A stretch of 31,160 nucleotides of DNA from a bacterium (GTDB taxonomy: Bacteria > UBP18 > UBA7526): assembly GCA_030615855.1 (NCBI GenBank), contig JAUWYL010000016.1, forward strand, positions 1-31,160, in the 5' to 3' direction. Each line of letters opens with the position of its first letter. The stretch's first letter is position 1. Below the pieces are notes generated by a model. The model worked only from the letters and a program-made list of their open reading frames with translations. It did not search any database and had not been told where the DNA came from. Shown one piece after another: positions 1 to 7,794 of the stretch. Position numbers and translations under genes: made by a program.

Positions 1-1
1 C

Positions 2-334
2 TGGGGAGATACCATAGTGAACTATGCCGGATATGAGACCAGAAGGATGGGGTTCAAGGTAGGGATTAGTTATTCGAGTAATATGGATAAGGCCATAGCC
101 GTAGTAAAGAAGATTATGGAAAAGGATAAGCGTATATTAAAAGAGCCGGAACCTTTTGTGGGGGTTACTGAGTTAGGGGATTCCAGCGTCAATCTCATCA
201 TCCGTCCCTGGGTAAAACTCGCCGACTACTGGAATGTCTACTTCGATTTAACTAAAAAGATTAAGGAAGAATTCGACAAGTCGGGAATAGAGATACCCTT
301 CCCTCAAAGAGTAATCCATATGAGAAAGGAGTAG
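2..334 (+). CDS. MscS-family mechanosensitive channel, C-terminal part (5' end outside window)
   Basis: The reading frame is open from base 2 and gives about 110 residues, so the gene starts before the window; the GTG at 17 is internal. The visible part begins with the end of the MscS beta domain (GDTIVNY, then an RR followed by GFKVGISYSS). It continues into the alpha/beta C-terminal domain, ending IPFPQRVIHMRKE, a typical MscS tail of the form IPFPQ. The family forms heptameric inner-membrane channels that open under membrane tension during osmotic downshock. The pore helices lie upstream and cannot be assessed. The stop codon is 2 nt before the next start, so the TrkA-C protein downstream is probably co-transcribed. 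Confidence 0.88.
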   Translation, partial: WGDTIVNYAGYETRRMGFKVGISYSSNMDKAIAVVKKIMEKDKRILKEPEPFVGVTELGDSSVNLIIRPWVKLADYWNVYFDLTKKIKEEFDKSGIEIPFPQRVIHMRKE

Positions 335-336
335 TT

Positions 337-1011
337 ATGGCTACCATCCTTTTGATTCTTCCGGTAATCGTGGTCATCGTCTTCTCTACCATAGTGGTTA
401 GGACTGCCACCATTGCCTTGAAGATGACTGGACTGGATGAGAAGAGGGCCCGTTTCCAGGCCCTTTCCGCTTTCACGGGAACAGGCTTTACTACCAAGGA
501 TTCGGAACTCATCGTAGGCCATGAACAGCGCCGGCGCATCGTCATGACCTTAATGATCCTGGGAAACGCAGGTCTGATCACCGTTGTTGCTACTCTGATC
601 CTCTCCTTTGCCAAAGGGGGCCTCTCTCCCGCCCCTATTAAGTTGATCCTTTTAGGTCTGGCCATCTACTTCATCTATCGTCTTGCCTCCCATAAGGGAT
701 TGACCAGAAAGTTTACCAAGGGAATTGAGAAACGGCTGGCAAGAAGTGCCATCTTTGCAAAGAGACCCATAGAAGAGACTCTGCGTCTAGCGAAAGGATA
801 TGGAGTGGCGGAGATCAGTCTTAAGGAGGACTCCCCTCATATCGGCCTTACCCTGAATAAGACAGATTTCAAGAAGAGGGGAATCATGATCTTGGCCATT
901 GAGAGGGGGAAGGACGTCATCCATACTCCAAAAGGTGGGGATAGGCTATGTATGGATGATACCCTGGTCTGCTATGGCAAATTACCCGAGATTAAGAAAA
1001 TGGCGAAGTGA
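337..1011 (+). CDS. Membrane protein with C-terminal TrkA-C (RCK_C) domain
   Basis: 224 residues. Hydrophobic segments lie at about residues 2-24, 66-90 and 100-120. A soluble C-terminal part (about 145-222) matches the TrkA-C/RCK_C ligand-binding fold, with ISLKEDSPHIGLTL, then RGIMILAIERG, then GDRLCMDDTLVCYG. Between the first two membrane segments is SAFTGTGFTT, which resembles a selectivity-filter loop of TrkH/KtrB potassium transporters. RCK_C domains usually regulate potassium or other ion transport by binding nucleotides or ions. The start is ATG with AAAGGAG upstream (325-331), and the gene is coupled to the MscS gene. Together they suggest ion or osmotic homeostasis; the transported ion is not known. 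Confidence 0.75.
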   Translation: MATILLILPVIVVIVFSTIVVRTATIALKMTGLDEKRARFQALSAFTGTGFTTKDSELIVGHEQRRRIVMTLMILGNAGLITVVATLILSFAKGGLSPAPIKLILLGLAIYFIYRLASHKGLTRKFTKGIEKRLARSAIFAKRPIEETLRLAKGYGVAEISLKEDSPHIGLTLNKTDFKKRGIMILAIERGKDVIHTPKGGDRLCMDDTLVCYGKLPEIKKMAK

Positions 1012-1063
1012 ACCCTTCGATTCCGCTCAGGGTTCATCCTGAGCGAATAAAGAGAGCCGAAGG
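1011..1063 (+). repeat. Palindromic repeat forming the gpmI leader
   Basis: The whole spacer between the TrkA-C gene stop and the gpmI ATG is a hairpin. CGCTCAGG (1024-1031) pairs perfectly with CCTGAGCG (1038-1045) around a 6-nt loop. CCTTCG (1014-1019) pairs with CGAAGG (1058-1063). This resembles a dispersed palindrome of the type CCTTCGACTCCGCTCAGG that I know from many bacterial genomes. Its 3' edge abuts the gpmI ATG, so any ribosome-binding sequence of gpmI (AAAGAGAG at 1049-1056) lies inside the repeat. Confidence 0.75.
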
Positions 1064-2587
1064 ATGAAAAAACCGATTGTATTAATCATTCTCGATGGCT
1101 GGGGAATAAATCCGAGTAAAGAAGGAAATGCCATCGCCCAGGCAAAGACCCCGGTTGTTGATGATTTATTAAAGAACTATTCTTCCACAACCCTCAAGGC
1201 TTCGGGGGAGGCGGTGGGGCTGCCTGAGGGACAGATGGGAAACTCTGAGGTAGGCCATCTCAACTTAGGAGCAGGAAGGATTGTCTATCAGGAGTTTACC
1301 AGAATCTCAAAGGCCATCGAGGATGGCTCTTTTTTCCAAAATAAGGTATTACTCTCTGCAATAAAAAGAGCAAAAGAAAATAATTCTAATCTCCATCTCA
1401 TGGGCCTTTTATCTGATGGAGGAGTTCATAGTCACATCACCCATCTCGATGCGCTTTTAGAACTGGCTAAGAGAAATAATATAGAGAGAATTCCTATCCA
1501 TTGCCTCTTAGATGGTCGGGATGTGGGACCAAATACTGCTCCCAAATATATTACAGCTTTAGAGAAAAAAATAGAAGGATTGGGCACTGGTCAGATAGCG
1601 ACCATCATGGGCAGATACTATGGTATGGATCGGGATAGGAGGTGGGACAGGATAAAGAAGGCCTATGAGGCTCTGGTAGAAGCTAAGGGAAGAAGAGCAG
1701 AGAGTAGTGAGGAGGCCATAAGAGCCGCTTCTAAGAATAAGGAAAACGATGAATTCGTCATTCCCACAGTAGTTGGAGGTTATCAGGGAATAAAAGATAG
1801 GGACGTCTTCATCTTCTTCAATTTTCGGGCGGACCGGGCAAGACAGATCACCAGAGCCTTAATAGAAAAGAACTTCAAGGAGTTTGAAAGGAAGAGATTT
1901 CCTTCCCTTTATTTTGTTTGCTTCACAGAATATGATGAAAGATTTAATCTGCCCGTTGCTTTTCTTCCCCAGAAGGAGGGGCTTAAGAATGTCCTGGCCC
2001 AGGTCTTGAGCAGTCATAATCTAAGACAACTCCGCTTAGCAGAGACCGAGAAGTACGCCCATGTCACCTTCTTCTTCAACGGGGGGGAGGAAAAGCCATT
2101 TAAGGGAGAGGAGAGGATTCTCGTTCCTTCACCCAAGGTGGCAACCTATGACCTGAAGCCAGAGATGAGTGCTAAAAGGATAGTGGATAAGGCAGTAGAG
2201 AAGATAACCTCTGGAAATTATGATTGTATCATTATGAACTTCGCCAATCCTGATATGGTGGGCCATACCGGAATAATGGAAGCAGCCATCAAGGCCATTG
2301 AAACGGTCGATGAGTGCTTGGGCAAGGTTATTGAAGCGGTCAAAGAGAAAGAAGGCATCGCCTTAATCACTGCAGACCATGGGAATGCAGAGAAGATGAT
2401 TGAGACTGGTGAGCCCCATACCGCCCATACCTGTTCCGATGTCTTCTTCATTTTTGTAGATGATTTAACAGATATAAAATTGCATTCTGGGATATTAGCA
2501 AATGTTGCTCCTACCATTCTGGATCTCTTAAAGATAGAAAAACCTAAAGAAATGACCGGAAAATCCCTCATTGTCAGTAAACAGTGA
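1064..2587 (+). CDS. gpmI: 2,3-bisphosphoglycerate-independent phosphoglycerate mutase
   Basis: 507 residues, the usual iPGM length. It interconverts 3- and 2-phosphoglycerate in glycolysis and gluconeogenesis using two Mn ions and a phosphoserine intermediate. Visible motifs: LDGWG (10-14) at the first metal site; GQMGNSEVGHLNLGAG with the nucleophile Ser61; SDGGVHSHITHLDAL near residue 117; GRYYGMDRDRRWDR; NFRADRARQ; and TADHGNAEKM with Asp438 and His439 of the second metal site, followed by HTAHT. All catalytic landmarks are present and the frame is intact. The leader is a palindromic repeat, so translation may depend on that structure. No other glycolytic gene is adjacent. Confidence 0.97.
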   Translation: MKKPIVLIILDGWGINPSKEGNAIAQAKTPVVDDLLKNYSSTTLKASGEAVGLPEGQMGNSEVGHLNLGAGRIVYQEFTRISKAIEDGSFFQNKVLLSAIKRAKENNSNLHLMGLLSDGGVHSHITHLDALLELAKRNNIERIPIHCLLDGRDVGPNTAPKYITALEKKIEGLGTGQIATIMGRYYGMDRDRRWDRIKKAYEALVEAKGRRAESSEEAIRAASKNKENDEFVIPTVVGGYQGIKDRDVFIFFNFRADRARQITRALIEKNFKEFERKRFPSLYFVCFTEYDERFNLPVAFLPQKEGLKNVLAQVLSSHNLRQLRLAETEKYAHVTFFFNGGEEKPFKGEERILVPSPKVATYDLKPEMSAKRIVDKAVEKITSGNYDCIIMNFANPDMVGHTGIMEAAIKAIETVDECLGKVIEAVKEKEGIALITADHGNAEKMIETGEPHTAHTCSDVFFIFVDDLTDIKLHSGILANVAPTILDLLKIEKPKEMTGKSLIVSKQ

Positions 2588-2650
2588 ACAGCGATCAGTG
2601 ATCGGTAATCCGTATAAATCCGTAATCAATCTGTGTGAATCCGTGTTTTG
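2588..2650 (+). repeat. Spacer with iterated ATCCGT/ATCTGTG words
   Basis: The gap between gpmI and the TPR gene consists of degenerate repeats: CAGTGA and GATCAGTGATCGG, then AATCCGT three times with an AATCTGTG variant between, all in direct orientation. The same words appear ahead of the genes at 11150, 17648, 23931 and 25431. I see no clear promoter. Confidence 0.6.
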
Positions 2651-2658
2651 GGAAAGAG

Positions 2659-2934
2659 ATGAAGGATAAGAAAAAAGTAGAAGAACTCATTGAGCAGGGG
2701 AAGTTCTACTTTCTTAATAAGCAGTATGATGAGGCTATTTTAGAATTTCAAAAGGCCTTGGAACTCGATCCCAGAAACGCCCGGGTTTTATATAATCTGG
2801 GTGTTATCTATGAAAGCAAGGAAGATATTGAAATCGCCAAGACGCTCTATAACAAAGCCTTGGAGATAGACCCCAAATTGAGCGAGGCCCAGAAGCACTT
2901 AGATAAGTTAGTAGGAACCTCAGAAGAAGAGTAA
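2659..2934 (+). CDS. Small tetratricopeptide-repeat protein
   Basis: About 91 residues from the ATG at 2659. An in-frame GTG at 2635 lies in repeat DNA and is rejected as the start. The protein holds two TPR units, about residues 8-41 (KFYFLNKQYDEAILEFQKAL) and 42-75 (ARVLYNLGVIYESKEDIEIA), each with the A-L-G-Y-A-P spacing of the TPR helix pair, followed by a short acidic tail. There is no signal peptide, so it is probably a cytoplasmic scaffold. It sits 11 nt before a CheY-like receiver gene, so the two are probably co-transcribed and may act together; the partner is unknown. Confidence 0.8.
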   Translation: MKDKKKVEELIEQGKFYFLNKQYDEAILEFQKALELDPRNARVLYNLGVIYESKEDIEIAKTLYNKALEIDPKLSEAQKHLDKLVGTSEEE

Positions 2935-2945
2935 AGGAGGGATTT

Positions 2946-3317
2946 ATGAAGGATCCAAGAATATTGATTGTCGATGATGAGGCGGTAATTCGTGACCTCT
3001 TCAAGAGAATATTAGAGACCAAGGGACATCAGGTGACAATGGCCAAAGATGGTTCAGAGGCCCTGGATAAGATAAAGGAGGAGCCCTTCGATGTCATCTT
3101 TCTGGATATTGTCATGCCCGGCATAGGTGGCCTCAAGACCTGCCAGACGATTGAGAAGATTAATCCTGAGGCCAAGATTGTTATGATAACCGGTTACGGA
3201 GCAGAGGTAGAAGAAGAGATAGAGAAATCCCTGAAGGCCGGAGCATATGAATGCCTCTATAAGCCATTCACCGTTAAGGAACTACTGGATACCCTGGAGA
3301 AGGTGTTAAAGAAATAA
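2946..3317 (+). CDS. Single-domain response regulator (CheY-like receiver)
   Basis: 123 residues forming only a receiver domain, with no output domain. The acidic pocket is Asp10-Asp11, the phospho-acceptor is Asp54 (VIFLDIVMPG), the switch Thr is Thr82 (MITGYG) and the conserved Lys is Lys106 (YKPF). A strong ribosome-binding site AAAGGAGGG lies at 2934-2942. Such proteins relay phosphate in two-component systems by binding a target when phosphorylated. No histidine kinase is encoded in the window, so the cognate kinase must lie elsewhere. The TPR protein upstream is a possible partner on position alone. Confidence 0.93.
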   Translation: MKDPRILIVDDEAVIRDLFKRILETKGHQVTMAKDGSEALDKIKEEPFDVIFLDIVMPGIGGLKTCQTIEKINPEAKIVMITGYGAEVEEEIEKSLKAGAYECLYKPFTVKELLDTLEKVLKK

Positions 3318-3341
3318 GAGTCTGTATCAAGGAATAGTTAA

Positions 3342-4478
3342 ATGAAAAAAGTCTATATCCGAACATTTGGCTGCCAGATGAATGTTCATGATTCAGAAAT
3401 TATGGCCGGACTATTGAGAGAAATAGGCTATGGCATCACAGAGGACATGAATGAGGCAGATGTCGTACTTTTAAACACCTGCTCTATTCGTCAGAAGGCA
3501 GAGGAGAAGGTCTATAGCCAATTAGGCTCTTTGAAAAAACTTAAAAAAGAAAGACCAAACCTCATCTTGGGAGTGGGAGGATGCATGGCTCAAAGAGAAG
3601 GAGGAGAAATATTTAGGAGGTCCCCTTCTGTCGATCTTATCTTTGGCACCCATCAGATATGTAACCTGCCCACTATCTTGAATAAAGTAATTCGAGAAAG
3701 AAGAAAGGTCATGGCTATTGAAGAAGAAAAGATCGACCAGGAAGAAGTCAAGGCTTACCGGGCAGATAAGACGAAGGCATATGTCGCCATTATGAGGGGA
3801 TGCAATAACCACTGTACCTACTGCGTCGTCCCCTCTGCGCGAGGAAGGCAGAGGAGTAGACCCCCAGAAGGGATTATTAAAGAAATAGAGAATTTGGTGG
3901 AAGAGGGATATAGGGAGGTTACTCTCTTAGGTCAGAAGGTCACCGCCTACGGCAAGGACTTGAGGGGGATTGACTTCGCTGATTTATTAGAGAGAGTAAA
4001 TGAAATAGAAGGGATAGAGAAGATTAGATTCATTACTTCCCACCCCAGGGACATGAGCGACAGGTTAATAAAAACCTTACCCAGACTTTCTAGGGCTGCT
4101 GAGCATTTGCATCTTCCTGTCCAATCTGGCTCCAATAGAATCTTAAAGGCCATGAATCGTGGTTACAATAGAGAAGAGTATCTAAAAATTATTGAAAAGA
4201 TTCGTTCTCTTATTCCCAAAATGAGTATTACTACAGACATCATCGTTGGCTTTCCCGGGGAGAGAGAGAAAGACTTTGCCGACACCCTGAGCCTGATGAA
4301 GGAAGTGAGGTTCGCCAGCGCCTACATGTTCAAGTACTCTCCTCGATCAGATACCCCTGCAGAAAGAATGTTAGATCAAATACCAGAAGAGATCAGACTT
4401 AAAAGACTACATGAGGTAATCGATTTACAAAGGGAAATTATCAAAAATAATTCGCATTTGCGAAAGGAGGTGGAATAA
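3342..4478 (+). CDS. miaB: MiaB-type tRNA methylthiotransferase lacking the TRAM domain
   Basis: 378 residues; MiaB proteins usually have about 440. It is a radical-SAM enzyme that converts i6A37 to ms2i6A37 in tRNAs reading UNN codons. The N-terminal UPF0004 domain has FGCQMN with Cys11, NTCSIR with Cys47 and GGCMAQ with Cys81, which bind the auxiliary Fe-S cluster. The radical-SAM motif is Cys154/Cys158/Cys161 (CNNHCTYC). HLPVQSGS and TTDIIVGFPGE are intact. The usual GQNVNSYG reads GQKVTAYG here. The protein stops at LRKEVE, where family members continue into the tRNA-binding TRAM domain, and I see no TRAM-like reading downstream. A small palindrome (4451-4464) lies just before the stop. 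miaA, the preceding step, is at 7912. Confidence 0.9.
   Translation: MKKVYIRTFGCQMNVHDSEIMAGLLREIGYGITEDMNEADVVLLNTCSIRQKAEEKVYSQLGSLKKLKKERPNLILGVGGCMAQREGGEIFRRSPSVDLIFGTHQICNLPTILNKVIRERRKVMAIEEEKIDQEEVKAYRADKTKAYVAIMRGCNNHCTYCVVPSARGRQRSRPPEGIIKEIENLVEEGYREVTLLGQKVTAYGKDLRGIDFADLLERVNEIEGIEKIRFITSHPRDMSDRLIKTLPRLSRAAEHLHLPVQSGSNRILKAMNRGYNREEYLKIIEKIRSLIPKMSITTDIIVGFPGEREKDFADTLSLMKEVRFASAYMFKYSPRSDTPAERMLDQIPEEIRLKRLHEVIDLQREIIKNNSHLRKEVE
4451..4471 (+). promoter_or_regulatory. Palindrome and strong ribosome-binding site for the LapA-domain gene
   Basis: TTCGCATTTGCGAA (4451-4464) is a hairpin with stem TTCGC/GCGAA and loop ATTT. It runs into AAAGGAGGT (4463-4471), a near-complete anti-Shine-Dalgarno match 6 nt before the ATG at 4478. 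Both lie inside the last codons of miaB, and the miaB stop and the next start share one base. Hairpin formation would hide only the edge of the ribosome-binding site. Confidence 0.6.
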
Positions 4479-4810
4479 TGAAGAAAACAAAGTTTATTAT
4501 CCTTCTCATCGTTCTCTTCTTGATAGTGGCCTTTATCTGGTCTAATCAACAGCCGGTGAGCATAAAGTTCTTCGGCAAGGCCTCTCCCGAGATGCCATTC
4601 ATCTTCGTTCTTCTGGGGACATTAATCTTAGGGGCAATACTGGCCTCTATCATTGACCTCGGCCGCATGACCAAGCTCCAACTTGAAAATAGGAGGCAGA
4701 AAAGGATTATAAAGAGGCTGGAGCAGGAACTGGCTGCCTTAAGAAAGCTGCCAGTGGAAGAGGTGGAGAAGGAGATAAGAGAAGCAGAAGAGACAGAAAA
4801 GCCGGAATAG
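4478..4810 (+). CDS. LapA-domain inner-membrane protein (DUF1049)
   Basis: 110 residues. Two membrane helices lie at about 4-22 and 41-63. Between them is the family signature NQQPVSIKFFG, with the second helix starting FVLLGTLILGAILA. A charged coiled-coil tail follows (about 68-110). In enterobacteria LapA/YciM (LapB) proteins help control LPS synthesis. This has the LapA half, and the next gene is an unrelated TPR/SPOR protein rather than LapB. The start overlaps the miaB stop by one base and has a very strong ribosome-binding site, so it is translationally coupled. It supports a diderm envelope. Confidence 0.82.
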   Translation: MKKTKFIILLIVLFLIVAFIWSNQQPVSIKFFGKASPEMPFIFVLLGTLILGAILASIIDLGRMTKLQLENRRQKRIIKRLEQELAALRKLPVEEVEKEIREAEETEKPE

Positions 4811-4813
4811 GCA

Positions 4814-5824
4814 ATGAGAAAATTTGCTATTTTCCTAGCAATACTTATGTTTTTTGTTGTCCCATCTCTTTGGGCTCAGGAGGAGCCCATTGAATATGTA
4901 AGGGGAATGAACCTCTATAAAGAGGGTAAGTATGAAGGGGCAAGAAAAGAATTTAGGAAGTTTTTAGCCCGTTATCCTAATAGTGCTCTTGCTCCTGAGG
5001 CCCACTTCAAGATGGCGGAATCTATAGAGGATTTCTGGGAGGCTGCCCGGGAATATAGAAACTTAACCCTCAAGTATCCAGATAGCCCCTTTGCCCTTCA
5101 GGCCCAATTCAGGATTGGCCAGCATTATTATCTAAAAGGAGATTATGAGCAGTCTTTAAAAGACTACCGCAAACTTTTAGAGCTTTATCCTCAAAGTTCT
5201 CTTGCCCCCGCCTCTCAATATTGGATAGGGAGCATGCTTCTCGCCCAAAAGAGGTATGATAAAGCAAGAATAGAATTTGAAAAGATCTTAGAAGATTATC
5301 CCCAAAGCAATTATCTTGACTGGGCTCAAGTAGGAATCGGAAACTCTTATACCAGCGAAAGAAATTATTCTCTTGCCCTAATAGAATATAAAAAAGTTAT
5401 AGAAGACTACCCAGAGAGCAATATCCTGAACTTTGTCTATTTTAATCTGGGAGAATGTTATGAGAGGGAGGGAAAGGAAAAGGAGGCCTTAGAAGTATAC
5501 CAAAGACTGATTACCGAATGTCCGGATTCTTTAGAGGCTTCTAAAGCACAAGAAAGGGTTAGCGCCCTTCAGAGGAAGTTTCTTCCTTCCGCAGGAAGAT
5601 ACAGCGTTCAGGTAGGAGCATTTAGTGAAAGGGCCCGGGCAGATAGGTTAGCCAAGAGATTAAGAGATAAGGGCTATGATACCTATATCATGACCATTAC
5701 TATAGAAGGAAGGCAATTCCATAGGGTAAGAGTAGGGAGATTGGCCACAGAGGCCGAGGCCCAAAAACTATCCAGAAAACTAAAAGAAGAAGAGAACCTA
5801 CCAACCAGAATCTTTAGCGACTAA
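4814..5824 (+). CDS. Exported TPR protein with C-terminal SPOR domain
   Basis: 336 residues. A signal peptide at 1-21 ends in LWAQ. Residues 25-250 are about six TPR/Sel1-like units of the BamD/YbgF kind, each ending in a YPxS motif (YPNSALAPEA, YPDSPFALQA, YPQSSLAPAS, YPQSNYLDWA, YPESNILNFV). Residues about 262-334 are a SPOR domain (YSVQVGAF, then FHRVRVGRL), which binds denuded glycan strands of septal peptidoglycan. It is probably periplasmic and links envelope assembly to cell division or peptidoglycan remodelling. The start is 3 nt after the LapA-domain gene stop. The similar TPR/YPES unit in the SpoIID protein at 9386 suggests a shared envelope role. Confidence 0.88.
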   Translation: MRKFAIFLAILMFFVVPSLWAQEEPIEYVRGMNLYKEGKYEGARKEFRKFLARYPNSALAPEAHFKMAESIEDFWEAAREYRNLTLKYPDSPFALQAQFRIGQHYYLKGDYEQSLKDYRKLLELYPQSSLAPASQYWIGSMLLAQKRYDKARIEFEKILEDYPQSNYLDWAQVGIGNSYTSERNYSLALIEYKKVIEDYPESNILNFVYFNLGECYEREGKEKEALEVYQRLITECPDSLEASKAQERVSALQRKFLPSAGRYSVQVGAFSERARADRLAKRLRDKGYDTYIMTITIEGRQFHRVRVGRLATEAEAQKLSRKLKEEENLPTRIFSD

Positions 5825-5908
5825 AACACGAAACTACACGAATACTGGATGCGAATTATTTGCATTAAAAACACGAATTTACACGAATCTTGGAAGTAGA
5901 GGTTTAAA
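5825..5908 (+). repeat. Spacer with ACACGAA words
   Basis: Four ACACGAA copies (5826, 5835, 5870, 5879 approximately), two in the longer form TACACGAAT, flank a small hairpin ATGCGAATTATTTGCAT (about 5849-5865). The 3' end supplies AGAGGT before the ATG at 5909. Confidence 0.55.
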
Positions 5909-7096
5909 ATGAGAAGAATCATAGGTGCAAGTTTAACAATGATTGTATTATTTCTTCTCGCAGGATGTGCTTATCATCCTTCGATCTCTTGGTCACCTGA
6001 TAGTAAGAAAGTGGCCTACACCACTCTCAGACAGGGAAAAAACCTCGCCCTCTGGATAGCCAATGCAGATGGGAGTGATAATAAACCCCTAATGGTTAGC
6101 AAGAACAATATCCTCTGGCCAGTTTGGTCACCAGATGGAAAGAGGATTGCTTTTAAAGTAGGTGAGGATGGGAACGATAGCTTCAATCTCTGGGTTATGG
6201 ATGCTGACGGAAGTGGCAAAAGGCAGTTAACCACTGATGGTAAATGTGACGATTCAGCACCAAGCTGGTCGCTAGATGGCGAGAGGATTACCTACTCTTC
6301 AGGGAAAAATATTTGGCTCTTACATCTCGCTACCAAAAGTAAATTCAAGTTAACTGAGAAGGGAAAAAACTCTCGGCCTGCCTATTCACCGGATGGAAAG
6401 AGGATTGCCTATACCTCAACAATCGATATTGAGGCAGAGGAAGATGAGAATGAAGAGGGGGAGAACATCTGGGTAATGGATGAATATGGAAGCAACAAGA
6501 TACAGTTAACTACAGATGAGAGCGAAGACTGGTGTTTCCTTGTTTGGTCTCCAGATGGTAAGAAGATAGCCTACTGCCCAGAAGACGATATCTGGGTTAT
6601 GAATGCGGATGGGAGCAATAAGATCAAGCTGGCAGAAGACACAGCATTCTTCACCTGGTCGCCAGATGGAAGAAGGATCGCCTTCGGCACAGACGCAGGA
6701 TTAGAAAATATAAACAGTGATGGGACTGATAGACGACTATTAGTTGAAGAAATAGGATGGGTTACATTTCCCGCCTGGTCTCCTGACGGCCAGAAGATAG
6801 CCTATATTGTGGGAATTGTTGGAAGGAAGGAAGAAGGGTATTATCTGGCTTACATAGTAAATGCTGACGGAAGCAGTAAGATAGCATTGGCTGTCGGCCC
6901 GGAGAAAACATTTGTCAAAGGAGAAATCTATCATCAGAAGGGTAAGTATAGACGGGCCATCAGAAAATATAAGAGGGCTATCTTCAAGCGTAGGTTTTTT
7001 GGCTTATTTAAAACCTCCCAGCCCACTGAGATAGCTGATGTGGCAATATCCAGAATCAAAGACTGCTATCGAGAGTTAGAGGAGAGAAAAGAGTGA
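5909..7096 (+). CDS. TolB-like beta-propeller lipoprotein with C-terminal helical repeat
   Basis: 395 residues. A lipoprotein signal peptide has lipobox LLAGC with Cys20. There are seven PD40/WD40-like blades marked by the motif WSPDGKRIAY and variants (near residues 27, 71, 112, 151, 210, 248 and 290), giving a closed propeller like the C-terminal domain of TolB. The last 60 residues form a TPR-like hairpin (GEIYHQKGKYRRAIRKYKRAI). TolB works in the Tol-Pal envelope complex, but no tolA, tolQ, tolR or pal gene is nearby and the lipid anchor is not TolB-like. I call it a propeller lipoprotein of unknown partner. The gene overlaps the next by 4 nt. Confidence 0.85.
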   Translation: MRRIIGASLTMIVLFLLAGCAYHPSISWSPDSKKVAYTTLRQGKNLALWIANADGSDNKPLMVSKNNILWPVWSPDGKRIAFKVGEDGNDSFNLWVMDADGSGKRQLTTDGKCDDSAPSWSLDGERITYSSGKNIWLLHLATKSKFKLTEKGKNSRPAYSPDGKRIAYTSTIDIEAEEDENEEGENIWVMDEYGSNKIQLTTDESEDWCFLVWSPDGKKIAYCPEDDIWVMNADGSNKIKLAEDTAFFTWSPDGRRIAFGTDAGLENINSDGTDRRLLVEEIGWVTFPAWSPDGQKIAYIVGIVGRKEEGYYLAYIVNADGSSKIALAVGPEKTFVKGEIYHQKGKYRRAIRKYKRAIFKRRFFGLFKTSQPTEIADVAISRIKDCYRELEERKE

Positions 7097-7782
7097 GATC
7101 TATAATTCCTCTGATTATTATCTCTATCATGCTGAGCACTATTTCAGGAGAAAAAATTATGGCACAAGAACGAGAGAAGATAGTTATTTTACCAAAGCCG
7201 AAGATAAAGGGGACTGTTTCCTTAGAAGAGACGATTAAGAAGAGGAGATCGCGGAGAAGTTTTCTGGATAAACCCTTAACCTTAGAGCAGGTTTCCCAAC
7301 TCTTATGGGCGGCACAGGGGATTACTGACGAAAGAACTGGTTTTCGGGCCTCTCCTTCTGGAGGAGCATGTTATCCTTTGGATCTCTATCTCGTAGTGGG
7401 AAAGAATAGCGTAAAGGGACTGAAGGCTGGGGTCTATCACTATATAGTAAGCAATCATTCCTTAGAGATACATTTAAGAGGGGATAAGAGAAGGGTTCTT
7501 GCCCTGGCCTCCCTCGGTCAGATGTTCATCGCCCGGGCACCGATCTCCATCGTTACTACTGTAGAATATAGTAGAATCACATCAAGGTATGGCCAGAGGG
7601 GGGTAAGATACGCCCATATAGAGGTGGGCCATGTGGGAGAAAATATCTATTTAGAGGCAACCGCCTTAGACTTAGGAACCGTAGCCGTAGGCGCCTTCTC
7701 AGACGGTATGGTATCAAAGTGCCTTAACCTTCCCAGGGAGCATGAGCCTCTATACATCATGCCTGTTGGCTATCCTAAATAA
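7093..7782 (+). CDS. SagB-type nitroreductase-like flavoprotein, apparently exported or membrane-anchored
   Basis: 229 residues. The GTG start overlaps the preceding TGA (GTGA), so it is coupled to the propeller gene. Residues 4-24 are hydrophobic (IIPLIIISIMLSTISG) and end near IMAQ, suggesting a signal peptide or anchor. The rest is the SagB/ThcOx branch of the nitroreductase fold: RRSRRSFLDKPLTLEQVSQLLWAAQG (split here as RRSRRSF, then LLWAAQG), SPSGGACYPLDLYLVV, and LDLGTVAVGAFSD near the FMN site. These enzymes bind FMN and usually oxidise or reduce small molecules or peptide azolines. No azoline-peptide precursor or cyclodehydratase gene is nearby, so that role is not supported. Substrate unknown. 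Confidence 0.85.
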   Translation: MRSIIPLIIISIMLSTISGEKIMAQEREKIVILPKPKIKGTVSLEETIKKRRSRRSFLDKPLTLEQVSQLLWAAQGITDERTGFRASPSGGACYPLDLYLVVGKNSVKGLKAGVYHYIVSNHSLEIHLRGDKRRVLALASLGQMFIARAPISIVTTVEYSRITSRYGQRGVRYAHIEVGHVGENIYLEATALDLGTVAVGAFSDGMVSKCLNLPREHEPLYIMPVGYPK

Positions 7783-7794
7783 TTCAACAGGAGG

